DNA of 64,000 nt from Bacteroidota bacterium (GCA_021824565.1 JAKAKL010000121.1:62001-126000); one strand, 5' to 3'; numbered from the stretch's first letter, positions 36,003 to 46,235 are shown. Notes: a model not told the origin generated them from the sequence alone. Numbers and translations: made by a program.

Positions 36003-37319
36003 TTATTTTAGCAGAAAATTCCCGGCGTTAATTTTTTCAGTCGCACTGTTAAGGGCATCGGAAACGGAAATTTTTTTCTCTATTGCTTCGTGTAAATAGT
36101 ATGAAATAATATCTGAAATGCCGGTATAACTCTGAAGAAAAGGTCTGTGCACACCTTGTTTTAAAAGCTTTTTAAAAAAATAAATTGATTTATGTTCGCG
36201 TAAAAAAGAAGAATCCTCGTACACTTGATCATTGATGGGAAGAAGTCCTCCTTCTTCGTATAAAACTTTTTGCGCTTCCTCGCTTGTAATAAAATTAATA
36301 AATTTTACAGCCTCGGGAATTTTATTCGAGAATCTTGAGATCATTAAGTTCCAGCCGCCGAAAACTGAAGTTGCTTTTCCGCCTGCAAAATGGGGAGTTG
36401 GCGCTCTTTCAATTTTATTAAATATATTTTTGTACGACGGATTCCTTTCGTAGCCGGCGTAAAATCCAGGCCAGCCGCGGAGAAAGATTCCGTTATTCTT
36501 TAAATAATAAACATAGCTTGGGTCTTCTTTAAATCTGGAGACAGCAAGCGGCGAGACATTATACTTATTTACGAGGTCTACGAGAAGCTGTAAAGCCTTT
36601 TTTGCTTCAGGTGTATTAAGCTGAATTTTCCCTTCGTCCACAAAAGATTTGCCTTCGCTTTCAAGCAGCTCATCAAATATACAAATAAGCCCTTCGTAAT
36701 CATCTGCTTGATAAATAAAAAAAGGATTCTGCTTGTCTTTTAATCTCTTGCTGAGAGACAGAAAGTTTTCCCAGGTTATCGAATTGTTAAGCTCGTTTGC
36801 TATATTTTTATAGTCCGGTAAATCCTGCAATAAATCTTTTCTGTAATACATCAATGCCACATCAATATACAAAGGCATTGCAACGAGCCTATCGTTATAA
36901 TAGCAGGTTTCAATTGCATTTTTTAAAATATTATTTTTCTGCTGATCAGTTATAAAACTATCTATCGGAACACTCCACTTAGCAAATCTTGGAACCCAGA
37001 TTTGATCAACAGCAAAAATATCAATTCTGTCACTCTTACTCCTTAAATATCTTGCTAATAATTCTTTTCTTTCGTTCGTGCTAAACTTGTCAAAAGGTAG
37101 ATTGATAGTTTCAACTTCAATCTGTCCTTTATATCTCTCATTAAACATATTAACGACTTTCTGAAGAGCGGGAGGAATAGCGTCTGCGTAGTAAATTTTC
37201 TTTACCCCTCCGGGCGCGTCTGAAGATGAATCATAAGGCGGGAAAATATAACTAACCAATACAAATGTTATTACTAAAAAAGCACTGATAACTACATAAA
37301 AAATTTTTCCGAATTTCAA
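36003..37319 (-). CDS. Membrane-anchored family-1 extracellular solute-binding protein (sensor component)
   Basis: The 438-residue protein shows the sugar-type solute-binding fold: an N-terminal strand IYYADAIPPALQKVVNMFNE, AVDQIWVPRFAKWSVPID, MPLYIDVALMYYRKDLL and FINFITSEEAQKVLYEEGGLLPI. The N-terminal hydrophobic stretch (about 5-25) has neither a lipobox nor a good cleavage site, so it probably stays as a membrane anchor. No ABC permease or ATPase gene is nearby; instead the histidine kinase and NtrC-type regulator follow directly. It is best read as a ligand sensor that touches the kinase, comparable in concept to ChvE-VirA or LuxP-LuxQ. The ligand is unknown, presumably an oligosaccharide. 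Confidence 0.9.
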   Translation of the reverse strand: MKFGKIFYVVISAFLVITFVLVSYIFPPYDSSSDAPGGVKKIYYADAIPPALQKVVNMFNERYKGQIEVETINLPFDKFSTNERKELLARYLRSKSDRIDIFAVDQIWVPRFAKWSVPIDSFITDQQKNNILKNAIETCYYNDRLVAMPLYIDVALMYYRKDLLQDLPDYKNIANELNNSITWENFLSLSKRLKDKQNPFFIYQADDYEGLICIFDELLESEGKSFVDEGKIQLNTPEAKKALQLLVDLVNKYNVSPLAVSRFKEDPSYVYYLKNNGIFLRGWPGFYAGYERNPSYKNIFNKIERAPTPHFAGGKATSVFGGWNLMISRFSNKIPEAVKFINFITSEEAQKVLYEEGGLLPINDQVYEDSSFLREHKSIYFFKKLLKQGVHRPFLQSYTGISDIISYYLHEAIEKKISVSDALNSATEKINAGNFLLK

Positions 37320-37837
37320 CTTATTTTTCCGGGCTTGAATTATTAAAATTAGCGTTGATTATAATTATTAAACCTACTTTCAAATTAGAAGAAAAAACTT
37401 CACGAAAAGTTAAGGAAATTAATTGAAATTTATTCATAGTAAAACAAGCCGCTTGCATGCAAAGGATATTATCTGCTGTATTAAGCAGAAAATTTCATTC
37501 CGCTAAATAGCAGCGGAAAATGATTCGTTTTTTTACATAAAGAAATTTTTATCAAACAAGCTTTAAATATTTTATTATTATTTTAATAATAAAATTTTAT
37601 TAAAATAATAAAACCAAGCTCTATCAATAATAGTTATTAAATATATACAGCCTTAAAACTAGCTGTATGAATAATAAATTTGTCGCCGTTAACAAAATTC
37701 AGCGGGCATAGTATTTGTTTTTATAAACAAGACAAAAATGTCTTCCTGTTCGCAGGGAATTGAGAAAAAGATTTACAAAATTAAGTTGAAATAAATGGTT
37801 AAAAAATATAGAAATATAGAATCTGATATTCTTGCCT

Positions 37838-37851
37838 CGTTAACGTTAACG
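37838..37851. promoter_or_regulatory. LacI-type palindrome upstream of the FucP-like gene
   Basis: CGTTAACGTTAACG is a perfect 14-bp palindrome with an AACGTT core, as in many LacI/GalR-family operators. It lies about 140 bp before the transporter start. No LacI-family gene is in the window. Confidence 0.5.
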
Positions 37852-37874
37852 CAGCGTTCTGCAGAGTTTTTGAT

Positions 37875-37904
37875 GTTAGTGAATATTATTAATTTTTCAC
37901 TAAC
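37875..37904. promoter_or_regulatory. Dyad GTTAGTGAA-N12-TTCACTAAC
   Basis: Perfect 9-bp inverted arms (37875-37883 and 37896-37904) separated by 12 AT-rich bp, about 85 bp upstream of the transporter ATG. The spacing of arm centres (21 bp) equals two helical turns, as expected for a dimeric regulator; it could be the enhancer site of the neighbouring NtrC-type protein. Confidence 0.55.
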
Positions 37905-37988
37905 TTTAGCAGCAAAGATCAAAACATTAATTGTGAATAGAAAATATTAAAAAGATAATCGACATATCATATTCATAAAGGAGCTACA

Positions 37989-39320
37989 ATGGCTGTTTCA
38001 AGTCCAACGCCTATATCGGCGCAACCTCTAAACCAATCCAACAAAAATTACACAACTGAGCTAACTATACTAACTTCCCTTTTTTTCATGTGGGGATTTT
38101 TAACATGCTTGAATGATATACTAATTCCCCATCTCAAAGCCGTTTTTTCGCTCAACTATGCTCAGGCTATGCTGATCCAATTTTGTTTCTTCGGCGCTTA
38201 CGCTTTGATTTCGCTTCCTTCAGGAATTTTAGTTGAAAAAATCGGATACAAAAGAGGAATTATTATCGGATTGGTAACAGCAGGAATTGGCTGCCTAGCA
38301 TTTTACCCTGCTGCCGGAACAAGATCTTATCCTCTTTTTCTTCTTGCACTTTTTATCTTAGCTGCCGGTATAACATTGCTGCAGGTTGCTGCAAATCCTT
38401 ACGTAGCTATTTTAGGAAAACCGGAAACAGCTTCGAGCAGGCTAAATCTTACCCAAGCTTTTAACTCATTAGGCACTACCATTGCTCCATATTTTGGTTC
38501 GTTATTGATTCTTTCAGTTGCAGTCAAGAGCGTTGAAGAAACTCAGAAAATGAACCCTGCTCAATTAACAGCTTATCAATTAACAGAAGCAAGCGCCGTG
38601 CAGGTACCTTATCTTGGACTGGCGGCTGCGTTACTAATTATTGCAGGAATTTTTGCCGTTGTAAAACTTCCTGAAATTGAAGCAAGCAGCATAGGCTCAA
38701 GCGGCGGTGACGGCAACAGCTACGACTCGCACCATGAGAGTGCATGGAAATATAGACATCTAATGCTCGGAGCAATCGGGATTTTCGTTTATGTCGGCGC
38801 TGAAGTTTCAATAGGAAGTTTTTTAGTAAATTATTTTGGAAGTTCTTCAGTCTTAGGAATGAAGGCTGCTGATGCCGGCAAATTTGTTTCATTTTATTGG
38901 GGCGGCGCAATGGTTGGCAGATTTATCGGTTCCTACATACAAAGAAAAATTAAACCCGGCATCGTACTTGCTTTTAATGCTGTTGTTGCAAGTATTTTAG
39001 TCGTCACCTCAATGCTCTCTTTCGGTTATTTAGCAATGTGGTCCATTCTACTTGTAGGATTATTTAACTCAATCATGTTCCCGACAATTTTCACTTTAGC
39101 AATTGACGGATTAGGAAAGCATACCGGACAAGGTTCGGGAATTCTTTGCATGGCGATTGTGGGCGGCGCTATTATTCCCGTACTACAAGGTTTAATTGCC
39201 GACAGCATTGGAATTCATCATGCGTTTATTCTTCCGGTAATTTGTTATTTGTTCATAATATTTTACGGATTGAAAGGACATATTCCTCATCTTCCAAAAT
39301 TAAAGGCTCAAAATGCCTAA
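37989..39320 (+). CDS. FucP-type sugar MFS transporter
   Basis: The 443-residue protein has 12 predicted helices and the FucP/GluP signature [49 protein letters not shown]-type N-terminus. These carriers import glucose, galactose or fucose with protons. It has a GGAGCT ribosome binding site and heads the plus-strand operon. Its stop overlaps the kinase gene by 8 bp, which implies coupled translation. The following ROK kinase makes hexoses such as glucose the likely cargo; that is inference. Confidence 0.93.
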   Translation: MAVSSPTPISAQPLNQSNKNYTTELTILTSLFFMWGFLTCLNDILIPHLKAVFSLNYAQAMLIQFCFFGAYALISLPSGILVEKIGYKRGIIIGLVTAGIGCLAFYPAAGTRSYPLFLLALFILAAGITLLQVAANPYVAILGKPETASSRLNLTQAFNSLGTTIAPYFGSLLILSVAVKSVEETQKMNPAQLTAYQLTEASAVQVPYLGLAAALLIIAGIFAVVKLPEIEASSIGSSGGDGNSYDSHHESAWKYRHLMLGAIGIFVYVGAEVSIGSFLVNYFGSSSVLGMKAADAGKFVSFYWGGAMVGRFIGSYIQRKIKPGIVLAFNAVVASILVVTSMLSFGYLAMWSILLVGLFNSIMFPTIFTLAIDGLGKHTGQGSGILCMAIVGGAIIPVLQGLIADSIGIHHAFILPVICYLFIIFYGLKGHIPHLPKLKAQNA

Positions 39321-40296
39321 CACGGATGTAACCCTTGGTATAGATATCGGCGGCACAAATACAGTTTTTGGATTTGTTGATAAATCCGGTAATTGTATAA
39401 TTGAATCCGCAGTTCTTACAAAATCCAATGAGCCCGCGGAAAAATTATTTGCCCGTCTTCAATTAGAGATTAATAATTTGTATAAAAAAATTTCAAGCGA
39501 CTATGATTTTATTGGAATTGGAATTGGCGCGCCAAACGCAAATTACTATAACGGAACAGTTGAGTATCCTCCAAATCTGAGCTGGGGTTATGTAAAAGTC
39601 TTGGAAATCGTTCGGCAATATTTTGACATTCCTTCTGCAATTACAAATGATGCTAACGCTGCAGCAATCGGAGAAATGAAATTCGGCGCAGCAAAAGGCA
39701 TGAAAGATTTTATTGTAATTACACTGGGTACCGGACTTGGAAGCGGCATTGTAGCAAATGGAGAATTAATATATGGAGCCGATGGATTCGCCGGCGAAAT
39801 TGGTCATACAATTTATGATCCAGATGGTAGAAAATGCGGCTGCGGGAGGAAGGGCTGCCTTGAAACTTATGCTTCGGCAAGCGGCATTAAACGGACAATT
39901 TTTGAACTTCTGTGCAACTCAACCGAAGAAAGCGAATTTAGAGATATCAGCTTTAACAAGATAAACGCAAAAATGATTTCCGACGCTGCTATGCGCGGCG
40001 ATAAGATTGCGCTTGAGGCTTTCGACTATACAGGAAAAGTTTTGGGAATAAAATTAGCTGATTCGGTGGCGCATTTCAGTCCCGAAGCTATTATTCTCTT
40101 CGGTGGTTTAGCTGCAGCGGGAGATTTGATTTTTAAGCCCACCCAAAAATATCTGGAAGAAAATTTACTGAATATTTTTAAAGGCAAAGTAAAACTCATT
40201 CCGTCTGCATTGACAAAAGGCAACACTGCTGTGCTCGGAGCAAGCGCCTTAATCTGGAATGAACTTGACAAACTTAAGAAAGATGAAATCCAATAA
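39313..40296 (+). CDS. ROK-family sugar kinase (probable glucokinase)
   Basis: The 327-residue protein carries the phosphate-binding DIGGTN (11-16), the [20 protein letters not shown] segment, [27 protein letters not shown] with the CxCGxxGCxE zinc motif, and [10 protein letters not shown]. This is a complete ROK kinase, without the N-terminal HTH of ROK repressors. It phosphorylates sugars brought in by the adjacent transporter, with glucose as the most common substrate. The 8-bp overlap with the transporter supports a common function. Confidence 0.94.
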   Translation: MPNTDVTLGIDIGGTNTVFGFVDKSGNCIIESAVLTKSNEPAEKLFARLQLEINNLYKKISSDYDFIGIGIGAPNANYYNGTVEYPPNLSWGYVKVLEIVRQYFDIPSAITNDANAAAIGEMKFGAAKGMKDFIVITLGTGLGSGIVANGELIYGADGFAGEIGHTIYDPDGRKCGCGRKGCLETYASASGIKRTIFELLCNSTEESEFRDISFNKINAKMISDAAMRGDKIALEAFDYTGKVLGIKLADSVAHFSPEAIILFGGLAAAGDLIFKPTQKYLEENLLNIFKGKVKLIPSALTKGNTAVLGASALIWNELDKLKKDEIQ

Positions 40297-40360
40297 AATA
40301 ATCAATTTGTTACATGATGCAGCTTTTATTCTGATCTAAGAAATAGATTGTGAAAGTCAA

Positions 40361-42235
40361 ATGAAAAAAAAACACGCTGCAAAATCCTATTTTAATTTTT
40401 TTCTAATCTTCTTTATAATATTAAGTTTTAGCGAGATCATTCCCCAAAATTCAAATAGACAATGGAAAGGATATTCAATACTTGGCAATGGAAAGTTATG
40501 CGTTGTTTATTCGGATGACCCGCGTATTACCAAACTCACCGGCTGCAATGGAATTCAGCATTTTTATTTTGACAATTATTCCGCTGATTATATCGCATCT
40601 TCTTCTTTTGCTCTTGTTGAAAAAAATATTTTAACACAAACAACCGGGATGAAAAATTTTTTCACTGCCGAAACTTATATAAAATATAAAGACGGTTTAA
40701 TACAAAAAGTGGAATGCTTCATACATCCCAAAGATGCTGCAGTCTTATCTTTAAAATTTAACGAAGAGAAGAAAGATGTAAAGCCTCTTTTTAATTTGGT
40801 CTTAAGAAAAAATATTTTAACCGATCATACCACAAAACTAACTTCTCTCGAAGTTGTAAATAATATTGTTATCGCCGAATGGTCCAACGGATTTGTACTT
40901 GGTCTTGCTTCAAATTCTGCTTCAAATAAAATTGAAGCCGTTGATTCTATTATTACTGCTGCCGATGCAAAAAATATTATCATTGCAGCAGCAAGTTCTA
41001 AAGAGAGTGTCGAATCTAAATTAAATTATTTGCTCAAGCAAAAAGACTTGCAGTCCCAGGCCTCTATTTACTGGAATAACTGGATGAACAGCGGAAAGCT
41101 TCCCCGATTTAAAAATGGATTTAGCGAAGCGAAAAAATATTTGAATTATTTTAAGGGAACTTTATATGCTGTGAAATCAGCTTGCATAGATGGACAGGTT
41201 CCCGCCGACATTACCGGACAATTTGTTACAAACAATATGCCCCAGCTTTATCCGCGCGATGCTATGATGTGCGCCAGAGTTTTCTTGTTGACCGGACATT
41301 ATCAAGAAGCAAAATCAATAATCTCTTTCTGGACGCGGAAAAATATTCCTGAAAAAAGCGACGGAGAATTTTATGCTCGGTATGATGCAAATGCAAAAGC
41401 CGTTGACGGTGGAAGCGGCGCTAGGTTTAACGAGCCGGAGTGGGATGCAAATGGATATTTAATACAACTGCTAAATGACTTTCACAAAGCAAAAAAAATT
41501 TGGCTTGCCCATAAATCTTTTATATATAAACTTGCTGATTTTCTTGTTAGTAAAATTGATCCTTCCGGCTTACTATATGAAGGCGGCATTGTTGAATGGA
41601 CAGGCTATTTGCCATCGACTAATATGACTTGCGCAGCTGCTTTACAAACCGCTTCGGTTATTGCCGCAGAGTTTGGCGACAAATTTCTTTCAAAAAAATA
41701 TTTGAATGCATCCGATAAAATTTCAAATTCATTGCATAAACTTTTTGATAAAAAAAGAAAAGCTCTTTGCGCTCTTAGATTTCACGGTGTAAAGGCGGAA
41801 GGTAATTACAGCATTACAACTCCGGCTAAAGATACACTTTATCTTTGGGACACGTCTTTAAATTTTGGCGTGCTGTGGGGATTCCCAAACAATTCTTTAG
41901 TTGTACAAACGAATAAATTTATTGAAGACAGTACATGTAAACACGGCGGCGGAGTTGAATATTTTGAAGCATTAGATAACGCATGGCTTTCAAATTACGG
42001 CGGCGACCTTTTCTTCTTTACTACGGCTGCCGAATCGCAATATCAATGTTTGCAAGGAAATTATTCTGAAGCAAAAAAACACATCGACTGGATGATATAC
42101 AATTCTAATTCATACGGCTTAATGCCGGAAAGAATTTATTTAAACCAATCCGACTGCAGCGAAGCTTCACCGCTTTCTTGGTGTAATGCGGAATTCGCCG
42201 CTTCGGTTTTTGTTTTCAGTCAAAGATATAAATAA
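40361..42235 (+). CDS. Secreted (alpha/alpha)6-barrel glycosidase, GH15-like
   Basis: This 624-residue protein has a signal peptide (about 12-30, ending FSEIIPQ), a beta-rich N-terminal domain and a helical toroid. Likely catalytic regions are YPRDAMMCARVFL, FNEPEWDANGYLIQLL and the late PLSWCNAEFAASVF, which resembles the PLSWxxAE catalytic-base region of GH15. It is near the usual length for bacterial GH15-type enzymes. Release of glucose from oligosaccharides is plausible, but an alpha-specific enzyme among beta-glycosidases would be unusual, so the linkage specificity is open. It is in the transporter-kinase operon, 64 bp downstream. Confidence 0.75.
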   Translation: MKKKHAAKSYFNFFLIFFIILSFSEIIPQNSNRQWKGYSILGNGKLCVVYSDDPRITKLTGCNGIQHFYFDNYSADYIASSSFALVEKNILTQTTGMKNFFTAETYIKYKDGLIQKVECFIHPKDAAVLSLKFNEEKKDVKPLFNLVLRKNILTDHTTKLTSLEVVNNIVIAEWSNGFVLGLASNSASNKIEAVDSIITAADAKNIIIAAASSKESVESKLNYLLKQKDLQSQASIYWNNWMNSGKLPRFKNGFSEAKKYLNYFKGTLYAVKSACIDGQVPADITGQFVTNNMPQLYPRDAMMCARVFLLTGHYQEAKSIISFWTRKNIPEKSDGEFYARYDANAKAVDGGSGARFNEPEWDANGYLIQLLNDFHKAKKIWLAHKSFIYKLADFLVSKIDPSGLLYEGGIVEWTGYLPSTNMTCAAALQTASVIAAEFGDKFLSKKYLNASDKISNSLHKLFDKKRKALCALRFHGVKAEGNYSITTPAKDTLYLWDTSLNFGVLWGFPNNSLVVQTNKFIEDSTCKHGGGVEYFEALDNAWLSNYGGDLFFFTTAAESQYQCLQGNYSEAKKHIDWMIYNSNSYGLMPERIYLNQSDCSEASPLSWCNAEFAASVFVFSQRYK

Positions 42236-42271
42236 TTATTTCTTTAAAATCCAAAAAAGGGATTTCTAATT

Positions 42272-43519
42272 ATGATTAGACTTACAAATAGATATAAATA
42301 TTTTTATTTCTTGCTTGCGGTAATTTTTTGCTTGTTATTAAATAATAAAACCGCTGCTCAAGGAAAGTACTTTGTTACTACCAACGCTAAGAATATAACT
42401 TACGATGGCGAGCCGATTATGCTGGAAGGAATTAATCTCGGCAACTGGCTTGTACCTGAAGGATATATGTTCAAATTTAAGAGCACTAATTCTTATAGAT
42501 TAATTAACGATTTAATTAATGAGTTAGTCGGACCTTCTGAAGCAGCGGAGTTCTGGAAGACTTACCGGAAGCGTTACATAACTGAAAAAGACATTCAGTT
42601 TATTAAAAGCACAGGGTTAAATTCAGTACGTATTCCTTTCAATTACAAATTATTTGTAAGCGAAGAGCATCCAGGCGTGTGGTATGACGAAGGTTTCCAG
42701 CTTCTTGATAAAGTAATCGGCTGGTGCAGGGAAAATAAATTATGGGTGATACTTGATATGCATTGCGCGCCCGGCGGTCAAACAGGCGATAATATTGACG
42801 ACGGATGGGGTTATCCGTTTTTATTTACAAGCGCCGAAAGTCAGAATTTAACCGCGCAGCTTTGGAAAAAAATTGCCGACAGATATAAAGGTGAAAAAAT
42901 TGTTATAGGCTACGACATTTTAAATGAGCCTATAGCGCCGTTTTTTAATACTGATGAACTTAATAAAAATTTAGAGCCGGTCTATAAAAAAATTGTTGCG
43001 GCAATTAGAGAAGTAGATACGAACCATGTGATCATTCTTGGCGGCGCGCAGTGGGATTCAAACTTTAAAGTTTTTGGCAAACCTTTCGATTCAAAATCCA
43101 TTTACACGTTTCACAAATACTGGAGTGATACTACCAGAACTGTAATTCAAGAATATCTGGACTTCAGAGATAAATATAAAGTACCGATATGGCTCGGGGA
43201 ATCCGGCGAGAACTCAGATAAATGGATTAGCTCCTTCCGGAATCTTTTAGAGAAAAATAATATCGGCTGGTGTTTTTGGCCTTATAAAAAAATGGACGCA
43301 CCGACATGCATGGTTTCCGTGTCAATGCCAGCCAATTATGAAGCTATAATTAAATATGCCGAATCTCCAAGGAAAACTTTTGAAGAGATTAGAAAAGACA
43401 GACCATCACAAGAATTAGTTGACAAAACTTTAAAAGACTATCTCGATAATATTGAATTCAAAAACTGCAAGATAAATGAAGAATACTTAAAAGCACTGGG
43501 ACTTAAGAATATAAATTAA
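42272..43519 (+). CDS. Secreted glycoside hydrolase family 5 (exo-beta-1,3-glucanase-like)
   Basis: The 415-residue enzyme has a signal peptide (cleaved near KTAAQ, residue 30). The clan GH-A residues are all visible: Arg120 in NSVRIPFNY, His164 in LDMHCAPGG, Asn218-Glu219 in DILNEPI (acid/base), His281-Tyr283 in YTFHKYW, and the nucleophile Glu310 in WLGESGEN. The opening GINLGNWLVPEGY resembles exo-beta-1,3-glucanases and related GH5 enzymes. Together with the two GH3 enzymes this points to beta-1,3/1,4-glucan breakdown. It starts 36 bp after the GH15-like gene. Confidence 0.93.
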   Translation: MIRLTNRYKYFYFLLAVIFCLLLNNKTAAQGKYFVTTNAKNITYDGEPIMLEGINLGNWLVPEGYMFKFKSTNSYRLINDLINELVGPSEAAEFWKTYRKRYITEKDIQFIKSTGLNSVRIPFNYKLFVSEEHPGVWYDEGFQLLDKVIGWCRENKLWVILDMHCAPGGQTGDNIDDGWGYPFLFTSAESQNLTAQLWKKIADRYKGEKIVIGYDILNEPIAPFFNTDELNKNLEPVYKKIVAAIREVDTNHVIILGGAQWDSNFKVFGKPFDSKSIYTFHKYWSDTTRTVIQEYLDFRDKYKVPIWLGESGENSDKWISSFRNLLEKNNIGWCFWPYKKMDAPTCMVSVSMPANYEAIIKYAESPRKTFEEIRKDRPSQELVDKTLKDYLDNIEFKNCKINEEYLKALGLKNIN

Positions 43520-43623
43520 ATTATAAAACTAAATCTATATCCTTTAGAATTAAAAAAAATATTCTGTGTATGATATAAGGGATCAAACAAAAATTTATAA
43601 ATATAAATTTCAGGAGATTTAAG

Positions 43624-46131
43624 ATGAAAAAATACAATACAGTCTTTGTAATAATTTTAGGAATAATTATGAGTATAAATATTTCAGCTCAGAACAACAT
43701 TGAGCCTTATAAGAATTCCGCCCTTCCGGTAATACAACGCATTAATGATCTGCTCGGAAGACTGACGCTTAAAGAAAAAATTTCTCTCTTGGGTGGAACA
43801 GGCTTTGCTACTAAACCAATTGAACGTCTCGGAATTCCTGAATTAAAAATGAGCGATGGACCTTTGGGAGTTCGTTGGGGCAGTTCTTCTGCGTTCCCGT
43901 CAGGAATATGCATGGCGGCAACATGGGATACTTCTTTAATTAATAAAATAGGAAAATCTATCGGCGAAGAATTAAAAGGAAAAGGCAGAGATGTAATTTT
44001 AGGTCCATGCGTCAATATTGCGCGAATACCTCAAGGCGGAAGAAATTTTGAAAGCTTCGGTGAAGACCCCTATCTGACCTCAAGAATGGCAGTAAGTTAT
44101 ATAGAAGGAGTTCAAAGCGAAGGAGTTGCCGCTACTGTAAAACATTTTGCAGCTAATAATCAAGAATACGAAAGGACGTTTGTAAATGTAAAAATTGACA
44201 AGCGTGCGCTTAATGAAATATACTTGAGGGCTTTCAAAGCTGCGGTTAAGGAAGCTAAAGTTAAATGTGTTATGTCGGCTTACAATAAAGTAAACGGTGA
44301 ATACTGCAGCGAGAACGATTATCTGTTAAAAACAAAATTGAAGGATGATTGGAAGTTTTCTGGGCTTGTAATGTCTGACTGGGGCGCTGTACACAGCAGT
44401 ATTCCAACAGCCAACGGGGGCTTGAATCTCGAAATGCCGGAAGGTACTTATTTAAATGATTCCACTTTATTTGATGCTGTTAAAAACGGCATCGTTAAAG
44501 AATCAACTATAGATGACAAGATAAAGCGAATATTAAAAGTGATGTTTGAGTTAGGCTTATTTGATAAAAAAGATGTACCGCAGCCTGATTTAATCAACAC
44601 TAAAGAACACCAGCAAGTTGCTTTACAAACTGCGACCGAAGGAATCGTACTTTTAAAAAATGAAAATGATATCCTGCCATTAAAAATAAAAAAAATAAAA
44701 ACGATTGCGGTTATTGGATCCGGAGCAGTTAATGCGAGAGTAGGTGGCGGCGGTAGTTCAATGGTTAATCCGATATTTGACGTTAGTCCCCTAACTGCTC
44801 TTAAAGAAAGAATTGGAGACAAAGTAAATATCAGCTATGCAGAAGGCGTGCAGCTTAACGGCGACGGCAGTTACATTGATTCATCATTTTTCTATCTTCC
44901 CGGAAAGCCAGAAGAGCACGGAATAGAAACCGAGTTCTTCAATAATCAAAATCTTGAAGGAGTACCAATCTTAAGAAGAATAGATAAAGAAATTAATTTT
45001 AATTGGGGAAACGAAGCTCCGTTTGAAGGATTTAGAAGTGAAAACTACTCAATTAGGTGGACTGCACTGTTGAAACCAGCTAAAACTGGAAATTATATTC
45101 TTGATGTTACTTCTGACGACGGATCAAGGCTTTTTCTTGATGGAAAATTAGTGATTGATGATTGGAGCGATCACGCTGCTGAAGTTCATTCTTGCAAAGT
45201 TAAACTAGTAGCCGGAAAATCTTATTTGATTAAATATGAATTTTACCAAAACGGCGGCGACGCAATTGCAAAGTTTGGCTGGAGACCGCCGAATGAAGAT
45301 TTAATTAAAGAGGCTGTATCTCTTGCAAAGAAATCGGACATCGTTATTATCTTTGCAGGTACCTCAAAATTTTTTGAATCGGAAGGATTCGACAGGAGTA
45401 ATTTGGATTTGCCGAACGATCAAGTTAAACTTATTAAAGCTTTGACAAAAGTAAATAAAAATGTTGTTGTTGTATTAAATTCCGGCTCACCTGTATTAAT
45501 GAATAATTGGCTTAATAATATTGACGGACTTTTAGAAGCCTGGTTTGGAGGTGAAGAAATTGGAAATGCCATTGCTGATGTTTTAGTCGGGAATTACAAT
45601 CCTTCAGGGAAACTTCCGGTTACATTTCCACAGCGATGGAAAGATTGTTCGGCATATAAATCCTATAAAGCTCAAGACAGCGTTTCAGAATATTCCGATG
45701 GAATTTTTGTTGGATACCGTCACTTTGATAGATACAATACCGCGCCGTTGTTCCCGTTCGGGTTCGGCTTGTCTTATACAAAATTTTCTTACAAAGATTT
45801 GAAAATCGCTCCGGAATCAGGCGGCAAAAAATTTAAAATATATTTTACGATAACGAACACCGGCAAACTTGACGGTACGGAAGTACCACAGTTATATCTT
45901 GGAATGTTAAAATCGAAAGTTGAACGCCCGGTGAAAGAACTAAAAGCTTTCGGAAGATTTACTTTGAAACCAGGCGAAAGCAGGCATGTAGAATTTGTTA
46001 TAAATAAAAATGTTCTTGATTATTTTGACGACCAGAAAAACGACTGGCAATTTGAGCCGGGGAAAGTTAAGGTTATGATAGGAAGCTCTTCAAGAGATAT
46101 AAAACTCAATGGCGAATTAACTCTTGAATAG
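43624..46131 (+). CDS. Glycoside hydrolase family 3 beta-glucosidase with PA14 domain
   Basis: The 835-residue protein has a signal peptide (ISAQ, residue 23), a GH3 barrel with KHFAANNQE (173-181) and nucleophile Asp252 in LVMSDWGAVHS, and the C-terminal alpha/beta domain interrupted by a PA14 insert (about 435-575, with DDGSRLFLDGKLVIDDWSDH). A fibronectin-III-like domain follows. PA14 inserts extend the active-site wall in some GH3 enzymes and restrict chain length. It ends the plus-strand glycan series; a GGAG site precedes the ATG. Confidence 0.95.
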   Translation: MKKYNTVFVIILGIIMSINISAQNNIEPYKNSALPVIQRINDLLGRLTLKEKISLLGGTGFATKPIERLGIPELKMSDGPLGVRWGSSSAFPSGICMAATWDTSLINKIGKSIGEELKGKGRDVILGPCVNIARIPQGGRNFESFGEDPYLTSRMAVSYIEGVQSEGVAATVKHFAANNQEYERTFVNVKIDKRALNEIYLRAFKAAVKEAKVKCVMSAYNKVNGEYCSENDYLLKTKLKDDWKFSGLVMSDWGAVHSSIPTANGGLNLEMPEGTYLNDSTLFDAVKNGIVKESTIDDKIKRILKVMFELGLFDKKDVPQPDLINTKEHQQVALQTATEGIVLLKNENDILPLKIKKIKTIAVIGSGAVNARVGGGGSSMVNPIFDVSPLTALKERIGDKVNISYAEGVQLNGDGSYIDSSFFYLPGKPEEHGIETEFFNNQNLEGVPILRRIDKEINFNWGNEAPFEGFRSENYSIRWTALLKPAKTGNYILDVTSDDGSRLFLDGKLVIDDWSDHAAEVHSCKVKLVAGKSYLIKYEFYQNGGDAIAKFGWRPPNEDLIKEAVSLAKKSDIVIIFAGTSKFFESEGFDRSNLDLPNDQVKLIKALTKVNKNVVVVLNSGSPVLMNNWLNNIDGLLEAWFGGEEIGNAIADVLVGNYNPSGKLPVTFPQRWKDCSAYKSYKAQDSVSEYSDGIFVGYRHFDRYNTAPLFPFGFGLSYTKFSYKDLKIAPESGGKKFKIYFTITNTGKLDGTEVPQLYLGMLKSKVERPVKELKAFGRFTLKPGESRHVEFVINKNVLDYFDDQKNDWQFEPGKVKVMIGSSSRDIKLNGELTLE

Positions 46132-46157
46132 CCTTTCGTCAACTTTACAATTTTAAT

Positions 46158-46165
46158 TAAGTTTG
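46158..46165 (+). promoter_or_regulatory. Possible -7 box (TAAGTTTG) of the PpiC gene
   Basis: TAAGTTTG matches the Bacteroidota TAnnTTTG pattern, 71 nt before the foldase start. No clear -33 TTTG was seen. Confidence 0.35.
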
Positions 46166-46235
46166 CATCTGCGCCGGAAAAAACTCCGCACAGTTGTATT
46201 TATTCAGTAATATTTGAAGGAAAAATTTTTTAACG

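Larger units (their letters stand above)
37320..37988. promoter_or_regulatory. 669-bp divergent region between sensor operon and sugar transporter operon
   Basis: No gene is seen. The stretch is AT-rich, with several inverted repeats: an imperfect CATTCCGC/GCGGAAAATG pair near 37497-37521, CGTTAACGTTAACG at 37838-37851, and a 9-bp dyad at 37875-37904. No TGGCAC-N5-TTGC sigma-54 promoter was found on either strand. Confidence 0.6.

Noticed and set aside
36003-37319. Substrate-binding subunit of a normal ABC sugar importer
   Set aside because: No permease or ATPase gene is adjacent, the N-terminus appears to be an uncleaved anchor without a lipobox, and the gene is in an operon with a kinase and regulator.
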